The position numbers and the translations under genes are program-made. Source: Anopheles merus (Eukaryota; Arthropoda; Insecta; Diptera; Culicidae). From it: a DNA stretch of 64,000 bases. The notes beneath the pieces were generated by a model. That model ran no database searches. It saw nothing but the letters and a program-made list of their open reading frames with translations, and was not told where the DNA came from. Positions 13,039 to 25,575 of this stretch are shown in pieces (positions within the stretch are counted from its first letter, which is position 1; every line of letters begins with the position of its first letter). The stretch lies in contig NC_054085.1 in assembly GCF_017562075.2 (NCBI RefSeq), positions 11,440,259-11,504,258 of the forward strand, written 5' to 3'.

Positions 13039-13063
13039 GAGAGAGAGAGAGGGGGGGGGGGGG
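13039..13063. repeat. (GA)n followed by a 13-base G homopolymer
   Basis: Six GA units (13039-13050) run directly into thirteen G (13051-13063). The whole 25-base tract is pure purine on the plus strand. Its length may be uncertain in any assembly, because such homopolymers are error-prone. Confidence 0.9.
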
Positions 13064-13887
13064 TAGTGACAGAACAGGCAGGATAGTCCACGTGCGTTGT
13101 TTTTCCTCTTTGAGGGGAAATGACTCCCTCCCGCCGAAAAAAAACCAAGCAAACAAACACGAACCGGCCTGGTCATTTGTTAAAGGGGGTAGCTTATTGA
13201 AAGAATAATTCATTCCAAATGATTTCGTATCAATTTCAATTACGCTCTGTATTTGTTGCTTTTGATGATGGCTGCATTTTATGACCCGCGCGTGCGATAA
13301 ATTACGACGATGCGATAATTATCGTCAAAAAAAAAAGACGCAAACGCAAGCAAGCGAGCCTTTTCATTTTTTGGTGGAGCTTATTTTTAATGGTTTTGGA
13401 TGTCATTTTCGGTGGGACATTAGGTGATTGAAGCATCGGGCATCAGGCAGGCTGAAACCGATTCTACGCCAAACTTAATTAAGCTCAAAAGCCACAGTAA
13501 GTATGTGAGGGTTACAATATAATTGTTACAAGAGAGATTGTTTAAATGTTATTTAGTCCCATAGATCAATAATTCCCATGAATAATTCATTTCAATTTGA
13601 AAGTAAATATTGAAGCAATTTGTTTCATTTAATGGCACTAAAACAGTAAAATTGTGCAATAATCATTGCAACATGATTTTATAACTAAATGAGTGTCTGA
13701 TCATTCTAGACAAATGTTCGTCAACGTGACTTCATTTTGAGCTTCGTAAACTTTATTTGTTAATGTAATTAACAATTTCGACACATTTCATTAAAGCTTC
13801 TTCATCAGAAGGGTAATAGAAAATGGAGTTTGAAGTCAAATTTTGGAGAAATTTGCTTTTTTTTAAATGTACTATTCTTGAAATATA

Positions 13888-14180
13888 CAGGATTTTCAAA
13901 GTCACATTCGAATGTTCACATAACTATTCATCACATCCAAGATGTTTTTCAACAGCTTTCAAATGGCGTATTTGCTTCAAAATAAAATTTCAGTTTCAAC
14001 ACATGATTTTCAACACATAACAAAGAACTGTCAAACTTAATCGAGCTTGAGTCGTGTTGAAAATCATACTGCAAAATTAAAAATTATATTATGAGAATGA
14101 AATGTCAGAGTGATGTGGAATTACATTTTGCACGCGGTGAATAACAATGTTTACATTCGAAACTGACTTGGAAAACCCTG
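13888..14180. mobile_element. MITE with imperfect terminal inverted repeats and TA target duplication
   Basis: Seen: the left end begins CAGGATTTTC at 13888 and the right end, read on the minus strand, begins CAGGGTTTTCC at 14180. Over the first 34 bases the two ends match at 28 positions. Both ends are flanked by TA (13886-13887 and 14181-14182), as expected for Tc1/mariner-superfamily insertions. The 293-bp body is AT-rich and has no coding capacity. An internal palindrome (14-base arms at 14003-14016 and 14054-14067) adds a second hairpin. Known: short non-coding elements with TIRs and TA duplications are MITEs moved by a mariner-type transposase in trans. The family name is not assigned. 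Confidence 0.78.
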
Positions 14181-14714
14181 TAGTTATGGCGTAAAAACGA
14201 TAATTTTCACATCTGTGTTACAAATATTTATTATTATAACAACAAAATAAAGAACTCTTTCTTGCCATTTTAACTGAAATAAACCATTTCTGGATATACG
14301 CAAGAGCTGATGCATCAAAAGGAAAGGGTCGTGCCAATTTGTCTCATCCAACTGTATGCTACAAACAAAACAAAACAACACATAAACCAAAACAAACCCT
14401 TGAGAAATGTAACGTTTGTCTCGGAAGCAGTTTGTGTGATTTATTCCAACCTTCCAGCCTGATGTGGAGCTGATCTATGAGCCTCCAGCTTCGTACAATC
14501 ACAATACAATCAGCTCCCAGTGCGCGCCTTTTTGCACATTAAATTTTCATACCTAACACTGATAAATTGTATCTTTTTTGTTGTCGTTGTGGATGGGGTG
14601 TGTAGTACAGGTATGCAAAAGGTAGTGGAAAAGAAATGTTTAAATAAAAATATTCACACCTTTACACGACGAATAACAGGTCCCACCGAACGAACGGACA
14701 TAGATTTCACTTAC

Positions 14715-14756
14715 CGCCAAAGGCAACTCCCGAATCACATCACACCCTTTCCTTCC
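14715..14756 (-). CDS. Exon B: 42-nt microexon, 14 codons
   Basis: Seen: on the minus strand a long T-rich tract ends TTCGTTCTAG at 14757. After 42 nt a strong donor, GCG|GTAAGTG, begins at 14714. Of the three frames, two contain TGA. Only phase 0 is open, reading GRKGCDVIRELPLA, and this is the phase that exon C requires. Length divisible by three and symmetric phase are typical of neural microexons that can be included or skipped without frame change. It sits about 3.5 kb upstream of exon C and 25 kb downstream of the candidate start exon. Inference: a microexon of the same gene. The alternative is a chance pairing of a good acceptor and donor, which is less likely because of the phase match. 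Confidence 0.68.
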
Positions 14757-17700
14757 CTAGAACGAAGCAAGTAAGCAAGCCAAAAAAAAAACAAAATCCA
14801 ATCCAACAGGCAGGCAGGCACACACCCACGGTGGGGTGCAAATTCAATAGGAACAGGTACCACACAATTTGTTTCGCCACCCCTTTCACCAGTGCGCATA
14901 AATTCGACAAATTACGGTAGCCTAAATGGGGATGGGCGTAAGGTGCACGCAAGGGCAAATGTTCAGCGAAGGGAGGAAAAAATCCACCCGGCGTGTACCA
15001 TCTTCGCTAAAGATTTTGGCGAAAAATTTGGTTCCCCACACACACACACACATACGAGACGCGCGCGTCTTCTTCTCGAAACATTCGGACGGATTTGCTC
15101 CGAAAAAGCCGTCGTAGGAAGAAGCAAATCAAATCAATTTCCGGCTATAAATCAAAGGTACGGCTGGCATGGCGGGAGATGATTCCAATATCTTCTATTT
15201 TTTCTGGGACCTTTTCTAGGTCCTCTGAAGTGCTAGCCAGCTCTGTCGTCTCGTACGCTGCTCGCTGTGATCGGCTTAATGGCCATAGTTGTCGTTTGGC
15301 GCGGATCTACACATCCCTCAAGGGGAAACAGTGACACGGTACTACACGCGACTCTTGGAAAGACACTTTCTATTTCATTCTATACCCCCTTCACGTACAG
15401 GCACTGGAGAACCTTGTAACAATCGCAATCCGTTGTGACGGTAAAAGACAGAAGGTTCGCTAGGATACGATTCCACGGCTCTGTACTCTGACTCCGGCAG
15501 GAAATTGCTCGTTTCATCAGCACACAACAGGGAGAAAGGATTCTCTGTATCCGTTGCTGGCCCGGAAGCGTTGATCTTCTACCACCACCGTGGTGCACAT
15601 CGCGCCCGCTCTAGATCAAGGAAGAAGCGGTGAAGATTTATGGCATCTCATTTGAATGGTAGTGAAAATGCTCCCGATCACAAGTATTTGCTACAGATTC
15701 GCCCCCATAAAGCATCCTTCAGCACGTTGGAGATACCGTCACTATCGCCTCGATGTCCGTCCCAACGCAGACGTGAGGGGGTATGTAAATAGGGGTTTTA
15801 TTTATTGAACACACTATTTACATTTTATATTTATAACATCTAATATGCATGGCTTTCTCTTCGCGTGAATGTTGCATGTACGGCTCCTTGCATGTAACAT
15901 TACAAATTGTTCGCATTCTTTCCGTCCTTCCGAAACAGAAAAGAAGGAAACCAGATGGAGCTTATTCACACTATTCTACCAAGCGAAGCAGGAAGCCGAC
16001 TGCAAAGAGGTGGTGACGGATTGCACACAATGTATCCTCCGACCACATGTATTCAGTCGTTTTTTTTTCTCCTGGTAAAGGTGTACACTGATTAGATTCC
16101 CCAACGCCATTCCCAAAATAGAAGTGCCGAAAGGCACTACAATCACTGCTCCTTGTGCTTTCCCGCCGTCATACTACTCTCGTGTATATGCCACCGCAAG
16201 CAACAAATGGGTGCCATTTCCTTGGAACCTCGCAACATTCCCACACCCGGGTGAACTACACTAACGGCCACTCATCGATCTACTTGTTCGCGGGAATTGC
16301 AATATACGTTTTCCCGAAATTGATTCCATTTACACGGGTTTTGGGAAGCGTTATTACGCACCATTTGTAACTGTGCGTGAGTGTGAGAAGCTGTCAGTAG
16401 CAAACGGCAAACGACCGCTGCTTGCAGACAATGTACCACCGTTCCCGCATTAGCTGTACTGTAATCAGTGCGCAAGCGACGAACTCCGCACTGCGAAACG
16501 GTGGTTCTACTTTAATTACCATCTGGCCGTCGAAATCTGGCAGTCAAAATTTGCATTTTACACCCAATCAGTGGGCAACGTGTTGCTCGCAATATGCAAC
16601 ATTCAATTACTTATCCATTAGTGGAAATAATGGAAAGGAAAGAATAAAAAAACCCTCCCAGATATAGCGAGCGCCAGTACCACATGATCCCAAGAGTACC
16701 GAGATTAATAGTGGGATATAAAATTTAATTCACTTCCCTTCCCAATAGAGAGGTAAAGGTTGTTATCCTCATCCTGATGGCTTCGAATTTCGTACTATTT
16801 CATCTGAAAATCCGGATGCTGTGCTGCCGGTGTAAGGTGTAAAACAGCAATAGCTACACACGCTTGCTACATCCCCTGGGTCGACAGTAAAAATTCATTA
16901 AAATAGACTTTTATAGACGATCAATTTAACGCACTGACAGTCATTAACATATTTGTCCCAACGATAACGGGGCGGCCCGCCTGCGGTCATCTCCGGCGTC
17001 CAAGAGCGTCGTGCTAAGCGCACGTTACCAGACACTTGTTCGCTCTCCCGCTCTATGCAAGCTCCCCGAATCCTCCGAGTTGGAGCTCATCCACTGTGTG
17101 GTAATGGCGTTTTGCGGTGAGTTTTATTTCTTACAAGTTGGTTGGTGCGTGCGTGAGAGAGGGTTCGAATGGGTTAACTTTTATTGTCCACCGCCAGGTA
17201 GTCGCACCGATGTGGACGTGCGCGCGGAACCTCCGGGAGTCTCCGGGACCCGGGACAAATGGTTATTTTATCGTGGGAATGTCGGTGTATGTGCTGCTGC
17301 TTCTATCAATAGCACGGTGCACGGTGACCGTTGTCGTTACCAGCCCGAGGTGTCTGTGGAACGTGTGCCTGAATGTCATCAACACTCTCCCCCCTGCTAT
17401 TGGGTGATTATTGTTTGACGCTGTAAACATTGCTTTGTTGCACCGTGTCCGTGTCGAACACGTACGTTTAGTAGTGGGCGAGTCGTGGTTTCAAGTAATT
17501 GTGGCGCTTGTTATATAAAATGTGAATAATGGCATCTCAATAACATTGGTTATTGGAACAAAAGAAAGCGGTAGAGATGAACAGAGTGGGTGTTGTGGAC
17601 ATGTGTATATTGATGGGGTACACATTGTAACTAGGCGATGTTACAGAGTGGATTAACCTTGTTGTGGAGTTCAAGAAAAACACAATCAGTTTTAAATTCT

Positions 17701-18100
17701 GCGTAATTGGAGCTTCTTTAATCTCCAGACGTTATATTACAGCTTATGGAATCGAGGAATCCAATATAAGATCTCATAAAAGTCGAGAGATTCATATCTC
17801 CTATGGACCAAAATATCCATATTAGAGTGAATGAAGTAAAGCTGGGAGCTGATTTCGTCTTAACACCAAGAAGATCCTAGCATCATAATCGAGAAGACCC
17901 TAGTTATGGAGTAGTTTCGCTCCAATTGCAAACTTTGACAATTCTAACTCAGAATATTGTGGAATTGTGAGCTAATTTCCAACTATTGTTGATCTGAATA
18001 ATATTTGTTCAGATATATTCAAGATGTAACACCAAGAAAATATAAACCTTTAAATGATGACTTAATATTCGGGCAAAAGTAGCTAAGATTTTTGGATTCT
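14757..18100 (-). other. Intron A-B, right-hand part; no supported gene
   Basis: Ordinary intron with a T-rich tract beside the microexon and a short (CA)n run near 15038-15053. A plus-strand open frame at 17011-17418 is described as a finding only. The stretch 17500-18100 is AT-rich. Nothing else was recognised. Confidence 0.65.
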
Positions 18101-18231
18101 ACAAACAGTTTTGACGCGAAGTCGAAGGCACGAGACCGTGAGCGGTTTCGGACACTCCTGAGGCAGGCCAAGACCGCAAAGCGGTCGTAGCGCCGGATAA
18201 GTTAGTAAGTAAGTTAGTACAAACAGTTTTG
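18101..18231 (+). mobile_element. 5'-truncated non-LTR retrotransposon tail with 13-bp target-site duplication
   Basis: Seen: the 13-mer ACAAACAGTTTTG occurs at 18101-18113 and again at 18219-18231, in direct orientation. The 105 bp between them are GC-rich, unlike the AT-rich surroundings, and read on the plus strand as the end of an open frame (RDRERFRTLLRQAKTAKRS, stop TAG at 18188-18190). A short 3' tail follows, CGCCGG then ATAAG/TTAG/TAAG repeats. Known: LINE-type elements insert with 7-20 bp duplications, are often cut short at the 5' end, and end in A-rich or simple-repeat tails. This copy keeps only the last residues of the element's reverse-transcriptase polyprotein and the 3' tail. 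The clade is not assigned. Confidence 0.8.
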
Positions 18232-21200
18232 TATAGCGTTATATTTTTCAACTATCTGTATCAATTTTTATCTAGTTTCTACTAACTAAGTCATCACAGT
18301 ATGAATATGAAAAACAAGTCTACAAAAAGATCAATTAGCTAAATCCAATACGTTTTCATAAGGACGTGGCTTAAAAATGAATGGAAAATCGTAGTTAGCT
18401 CTCAAATTCAAATTAACTCCTATCAAGTCATATTTGAATCTGTACCTAGAATCGAGTCGCTCTTTTTCTGCACTTATAAATCATTCTGCAATGGGATAAG
18501 GAATCGATCTGAAATATTATATTCTTCAGATATTCAATGTTCCTTGTTGCAATCCGGAAACCATTTGGCGGCACACCTTTAATAAATTTCACAAAAATCG
18601 AATTTGCCTGAAGCTACCGTTTACCCGATAAAGAAACTGCAGACATTTCACGTACTTCGTACGCTTCAGCAAACCCCGTCACGTAACGACGGTAAATCCT
18701 GGCGTGGAAACGAAGTCGTGATTTCTGCAAACATGATCTTCCTGTTTGTACGGGCGGTTTCTTTTTTTGCGTGTTCTGTTTCGATTTATCACATTTTCTT
18801 TTTTTCAATACCGTTACATCGTTACAACACTCACCGAGAAATAATTTCTTGCTCTAAATGCTACACAAAAGCCGTAGCAACTAGACTAGACAACCACCGG
18901 GTGTTGCCACTTTCCACTTTCTCCAAGGCTGTTCCGGCGCGCACACCCCATCTGGTTTGGTGCAAAGTTGCCGAATAAAAAATGTATACATTGCTTATGA
19001 CACCGAGCCGGGAGCGTGTAAGAAGCGTGTTTTGTGCGCACGCCAAAATCAATGTGTTGAAAAATGGCGCATCATTATTCTCGCACACAAACAACAATCG
19101 TTGTCACGGGCAGAGTGGCACAACGATCATAATTTCCTCACTCCTTGGGCGGTCCTAGCTACCTGGTTGTCACAGGCGTAATAAAGAACAGGAACCGTTT
19201 CCCACCTTCACCCTCCCTGGGTGGTGTTTTTGTTCCCATTTCCACGCCCCTCCTCACCCGCAAAAGAAACCAGATAAATCTCCAACGCCCTTCACGCGGT
19301 GGTTCTGCAAGTTATTGCTCTTATTATTACATAAATTGCTTCTTCACTTTGCTCCACCGAGCGAATAAAAGGAGGCCGATGGGAAAACGGTTTTTGAAAT
19401 CACTCAACTTTTCACCACACCCACAACACCACACCGGTGTTTCGAGGAGGAAGTCAACCGTCGTGAGTGCTTTGCTGTGGAAGCAGCCCCGCCTCCCGCA
19501 ACCACTGACCGAAAGCGATAAATTATGCTTAATGTATCCCACTCTCTCTATCTCCCCACCAGGAAAAGCCACAGAAAACTCCAAATCCACAAGCAAGCCA
19601 AATAAAAGGTAGAGGCGCGCTTTTTCCGGTTACATCCAACTGCTCCAGTTGCTCTAGACGCACACTAGTTGTTGCTGAATAAACGGGGGATAATAAAGGG
19701 GAAAGAAAAACTTTCGTACGCAAAGACGCGCACCAAACCACAAAAGCAGACACCGTGACGCCATTCTTATCACCTCGATTATCGCCAACAACGCAGGCGG
19801 CGGCAGTGTTTTTATCCACGGCCGAGCCTAACCAATAAGTATGGTAAATCTTTTGCTGCTTCTATTTACATAAATCCTTGCCACACCCTTCTAACTGGCG
19901 CACAGACACTGTCCTGCATGCTGGACTGCTGGTCTGCTGGCTAAAGATATTGTCTCCCCAAACTACCAACTCCATCCACCAGCGCTAAGAACGCAGAAGG
20001 AGAGAAAGGCAGACCAAATCGAATCAACATAAACACTGGCCCCGGCAAAAAAAAGGATTTACTATCCAATCTCCCAGCGGGTTAGCAGGAGTTGGGAGAG
20101 TGGGGACTGTTTTGCGGGAGAGAGCGAGAATGATTCAATAATAATCATAATTTTCTGTGTCATCAGGGCTCGCTTGCTCTGTTTTTGGCTCTGTAGCCAT
20201 TCTGTAGCCACACGTATAGCTCTGGACACCGTTCCCGACATATTTAACATTTGTCCACCAATGTGCCAGAGAAAGAATACCACACAGAGATATGACTAGG
20301 CCAGGGAGATAACTTCAAGGACGGCTTGAAGCAAATATTGGAGCAGAACGTCCGTTGGCTCTGGTCCAAACGAGCGACTGGTACCTACAAAACTCCCACC
20401 CGCCCCAAACTACATCTCATTTCCGGCCAACTACAGTCGTAACTATTTATTGAAGTCGCTTAACAGCTTTGGACGGCTCGCACCAGCATCGCCACTGTCA
20501 TACCATTGGCAGCATCGCAAGCATATTCACACATTTTTTGGTTATGACAGTTCGTTCCAAGATGATATTCCCCTACCTCTTGAAACACGTATGGGTTTCC
20601 TTCATCAGTTTCTTCTCCACATATGCGAAATCTCCCCGAGTGGAGTTTTTCCGTTGATCCTTAAACGGTCCTCAAGTTGTTGTCGGAACGGAAATAAGGC
20701 AAGAGACTCCCCGCTGGTGGACGATGGATCCTAACAACGATGTCCACACATCCACGTTGCGTTATGAGCGTATTGCGGATCAAACGCAACGCCAGCTAAA
20801 CATGGTTGACGAGAGCAGAAAAAAAAGCTCCGAAATGGAATGTTTCATGAGCCTATCATGTACCGAAATATTTCTCCCCCTCACCTCACAAGGTTTGCAC
20901 GTTTTTGATTACCTTTCCAACCAGCTGCAAAGATACATTGGAGGACCAAAAGCTATGAAAGAACAAGCCCGGTAATGGTATCGACAAAACGTAGACACAC
21001 ACTCCCACCACACGCGTGCTTGCAACGCGTCTCTTATCCGTGGGGCTCTAAGAGTATGACCGGTTCGTACATGATTATAATCCGAGAAGGATTTGTACCA
21101 TCATTCCCTTCAACGTTTGAAGTTTTTTTTCCTTCCTTCTTGCTTCTCAAACTCTCGAACTTCTCCTTCCAAGGGGAAAAAATCCCGATAAGATTTATTG

Positions 21201-24200
21201 GACGGCTTATCTGTTGACGCAGTGATATGGTCCAAACTTTCGGCAGATTTGTAGACCGGAAGTCGTAATAAGCAGCCGAAATAATCTGATCCCCTTTTCT
21301 AAACCACTGGAAACATATATTTGCCTCCCGCCACGGGGTTTGGCCCGTCTTATCCCGTCTGGGGAGATTGGCTTTAGCCCAGAGCTTGGAATATGAGGCC
21401 TATATCATACATTTGTGAAGGAAAAATGAAAAAAAGGAAGTAAACGAATATCATAATGCTGCTGTAGACTTGGACATCTTGTGCCGGCAAACCACTTTGA
21501 TGAAGCTGTACCCAAACTAACATTTCGTATTCATAGAATCACGTAAATCCCAGCCGCAGTCTCATGCATATGAGCTCCATTTGCTCTGCCGAGACGCACT
21601 GCATAATTCTACTCCGACAGCTCCAACGCCACACTTGCGAGACGGATCGATAACCGAGTGCCTTCCGCTTGTGGAAAGCACCGTTGCCGTTAAGTGACGA
21701 ACGAAGATGCAAAGAAATGAAGAAACACAAAAACGGAGCAATTCCTCAAATGCGCTCAAAGTCAGTGCACTTTAGCGTGTGGAAAAATAAATGACATCCA
21801 ACACCTGCAACCCTTCAGAGTCGACATTCCACCTCCACGGTGTCTACTGAAAGGTTCGAATAACTCGGCGCCTCATCAAATTTCCAGCTCGCACGGCGAA
21901 AACGGCGTGTCGGCGGCGCGTATGCACTTTCCACGATTCGTCAAATATTCATGAACCTCAGGCCCTTCTTCAGCAACCTTCCAGGCAAGCGAAAAAAAAA
22001 ACAATAGACCGTGTTCCGACCCGGGCTGTGGATGCCCGAAGGTGTGGATCAGCAGCAGGAACAGCAAAAAAGACATCACAATACGGTGTACGCATATCCT
22101 TCCCATTGTCACGGCAAAAAGTCTCCATGTCAAGACCTGCTCCAGCTCCAAAAATGGCAGAATGAGGAGCAAAAAAAAGGAAACAAACACCTTCATTCGT
22201 TCCATGCACTCCTTCCCTCCTAGAAGCAGGAGGAAGGATTCGGTTTCATTTAGTCAACTCCCAGCTCCCAGCAGCTTCCTCCGCCCCCTTTATCGTGCAT
22301 AATTCGTCCTCTCAATCAAGGAAATGGAAAAGGACACTTTTGTGATGCTGCCTAGCGTAAACCGTTGGGTGTGATAAATTAAGATGTGTACGAAGTGAAA
22401 CTTTATATCCTGCGGATGGTGCCGAAACCTCGTGACAAGATGGATAGGGCATTGAGAAGGGAGGAAAAAACACACGGAAAACAAGGCACATAAAGTCCAG
22501 CGAGACGTAAATGTCAATAAAGGTGATTTGGTTGGTTAGCGGAGATGGTACCGGGCAGCATAATGATGAGATGTTTTGACAGCTGCGGTTCAGTTAGCAT
22601 CAATTAGGATCAGGTTCTCGGTTGCCGGGTCCCAGCTTCGCCTCTTCTTCTAGAGCTCTGGATCATAAATATTAAATTTTCGAACGATTTGCACCGTCGT
22701 TGGGGGTTTCGCGTGAGGTTAGAAGGTTGACGCTGCATCATGAGGTTGTCTGGTAGGAGGATTTGCGGTCCTTTTGTTTGGTCATTGGAAATGGTCTGGT
22801 CGGCAAATAGAGCAATTTTGCTGACAAATTGAAACTAATGATTCATCGCCGCCTCGGTTCAATCGACCAGCGTCGAACAGCGCAATCAGTGCTAATGAAG
22901 GGCATCGGCATCAAAATCTTCTCGGCGATGACTCTTTGCTGAAAATGTTGAACACGTTTCCAGAGGGCTTCCAGGGAACAGGAAGCCTTGCTCGTTCGAT
23001 CGGGGAATGATACCAACCTGAAATGAGGCGAAAAAAAGGCAAAAACACAATATTAAAAATCAATATTTCACTCAGATGTCGGTCAGTGTGAGAACGGAGG
23101 GACGGAACAACAACAAAAAAATGAGCTCCAAGATAGACACCCAACCCGTTTGGGTTGGTTGCTTGGTCCGAGCGAACCTCTATATGCGCAATCCTAACCT
23201 CAAACCCCATGTGGCCAGGAGTCGGGAAGTAGAAGAAAAAAAAAAGTTAAATTCATAAGCTACCTCCAACCACACCTATCTACGTTGTTGCCGGTACGTT
23301 TTGCAAAGGTATGTTTTCGCTTGCCAAAAACCTCACCGGGATCACCAGCGGGACCATTTGTTTGCGTGTTAGATTTGGTGCTATTTTTTCCTGGGTGGGC
23401 CACTATGTTTACTCTATCACTTGTGCCGGTGTCCCTTTTTTGGCAGACTGAAACTATTTCTACCCCCTTGGCTCGCTCTCCTGGAGCCTTCCCGAGCCCC
23501 ATCGAGTTCAGCAGGCTAACGTCCTTTTCAAGGGCCTTTAGTGAGTCATTTTTTTACCATCTTTATGTGACCATTACCGAGGTTTCCCTCGTAACAGAGA
23601 GAGGAAGACAAGCAACCCGTTGTAGCTCGTGCTTCAGCGTTGTCTCAGTGTGGATGTGAAGACATTCGAAACATAAACAATTTTATGAGCAAACTTTCCT
23701 TTCACCGCAGATAAACAATCTGTTTTGCCCGCCTCCACCTCCACTTCCACTGTCCTGGTTGGACATTGGGAGTGAAGTTTGGTGGAAAAGCACCGACAAG
23801 AACCTCTGGCATTTTTGTATCTTGTTATTTTTTCGGCTTCTTCATGTTTTACGCGTTTGAGTTTTCGATCTATCGGCCCTTTTTTTCTGTGTCAGGTGAA
23901 CCTTCCCCTGTTCTGTTTTGCTAAAGGTAAGTGGTCCTGTCCTGCACACTTATGGCAGGGGTCGAGTGGAGCCCTCGCGCTATCACTCCCTGCAACTCCT
24001 TCAAGTCCCTAGGAAACATCCGAAGTGGAGGAGTGGGCAAGTTTATCACAGAGCAAGACACCCAAGGACGATTGCTGTTGCTTTTTCGCAAAACAAACTC
24101 GCACAAACATTCCTGCTGCGCATATGTTACATAACCATAAAAATCAAAATGAAGGTATACTCCCCCCAGCATTGAGGAATTTGAGGAATTTCCGGCACTT

Positions 24201-25575
24201 ATATCCGCAAAAGGCATTTCGCGAACCTTCTGGGAGAAGGTGCGCTACGGTGTTTGGGTTGAAAAGAAAATTAACATTGTTGCCCAACCGTTTCTGTGGT
24301 TTGAGCTGAACCTCAACGAAGACGGGGTTCTAGTAGACGCTCTATTTTGGGGAGATTTCTACTGAACCAGGTTGTAGTATTACTCCTCCACAAAAACCAC
24401 AGACATTGTTGCCGCTTAGAGCTGTTACAAACACATCCCAGAGCTTAAAATTGCCCTCAGAGAGGCGACTTAGTGGCTAGATTATTTTGTGAGCATTCAC
24501 CGATACAACGGCCTTACTTAAACACAAAGAGAAACATCCAAAAATGCTTCCCACAGTCACAACTTTAAAGTTGCAACATTCCGTTGCAAATGTGTCTCTG
24601 AACGTTCCACCAACAACAACAGCAATAATACACAAGAAAACATTCATTCCTTATTTATCCACCCGAGTCGAAAACGGGTGCGTGAAAAAGCGTGCTAAAA
24701 TAATAAATCAAGCCCACAAAAATAATGCTCCACCAGCGACGAAACTTCTGGTTCGTCCCAGCCATTGTTCTCGAGTTTGAAACGGCAGCAAAAAAAAAAA
24801 CAAAAAAAAAAAAACAAAAAAGTTTTCCAGCCTCTAAAGCACCGCCGTTTTGTGATTTTTGTCTTATCATGCAACGTAAACGGGCGATAGCACGGATTGA
24901 ACAGCCATCAAAGAGCGCGTAGAATGAGTATCGCATATCCCTTTTCTTTTTTCTTGCATTCTTCCGCCAAAAAAGAATCCATTCAGCCGCTGGATTACAT
25001 TCTTGGCGTGAAAATCTCTCGCGCACAAAGCGATGAAACGACGCACGCGGGCTGCAATAAAAATATAATTTTACAACACTTCCACTCGGGGCTTCTCGGG
25101 GAAATTTGGGGAAAGTTTGGCTTCCAGCGGCGGCAGTGTATTGAAAAAGGGAATGGTACTTTTATTGAATGTGCAGCGGAGAGCGAAAGTGAAACATAAA
25201 AAAGCTATTCAAAATTATGTGTACAGTGGTGTATGGAGTATTGGAAGAAATATACATGCAGGAAGTTCTTCAGTGATTTCCATGCAAACTGATGTAGCTT
25301 TAAAGGGTAGATTTGTTCTTTGGGATGTTTTCCTAGTTTAGCTACTTTGAAGCAATAGTATTATATCCAAGATATATCGTTAACCTCATTTTTTTGTAAA
25401 TGATCAGAAAATATCGCAATTGCAGTATGTAATATTACACACCACACATAGAATCATGATCTTCAAGAAGATTACACCATTTTATACGGTTGTGATATCA
25501 ACTGAATACTTTTATTTATAGTTTCACAAAGTTTGTGGAACTTTTTTCTAAATATTCTCACGACGTTTGAACCGT
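18232..25575 (-). other. Intron A-B, middle part; no supported gene
   Basis: AT-rich to about 18600, then mixed sequence. There is an A-rich run with interspersed C at 24790-24831. Many short overlapping open frames on both strands look like chance. One strong minus-strand acceptor at 23018 opens a 41-codon frame but has no donor; it is listed as a finding. No tRNA, rRNA or complete transposon was recognised. Confidence 0.65.

Larger units (their letters stand above)
11263..14714 (-). other. 3.5-kb intron B-C with microsatellites and one MITE
   Basis: The intron holds a (CA)n run at 12636-12654, a GA run followed by 13 consecutive G at 13039-13063, and the transposon-like element at 13888-14180 (separate entry). 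AT-rich sequence dominates from 12280 to 12500 and from 13480 to 14400. No other exon-like pair of splice sites was found. Confidence 0.75.

Noticed and set aside
17155..17185. B-box-like GGGTTCGAATGGG
   Set aside because: There is no A box at the right distance and no acceptor-stem pairing; it is not a tRNA.
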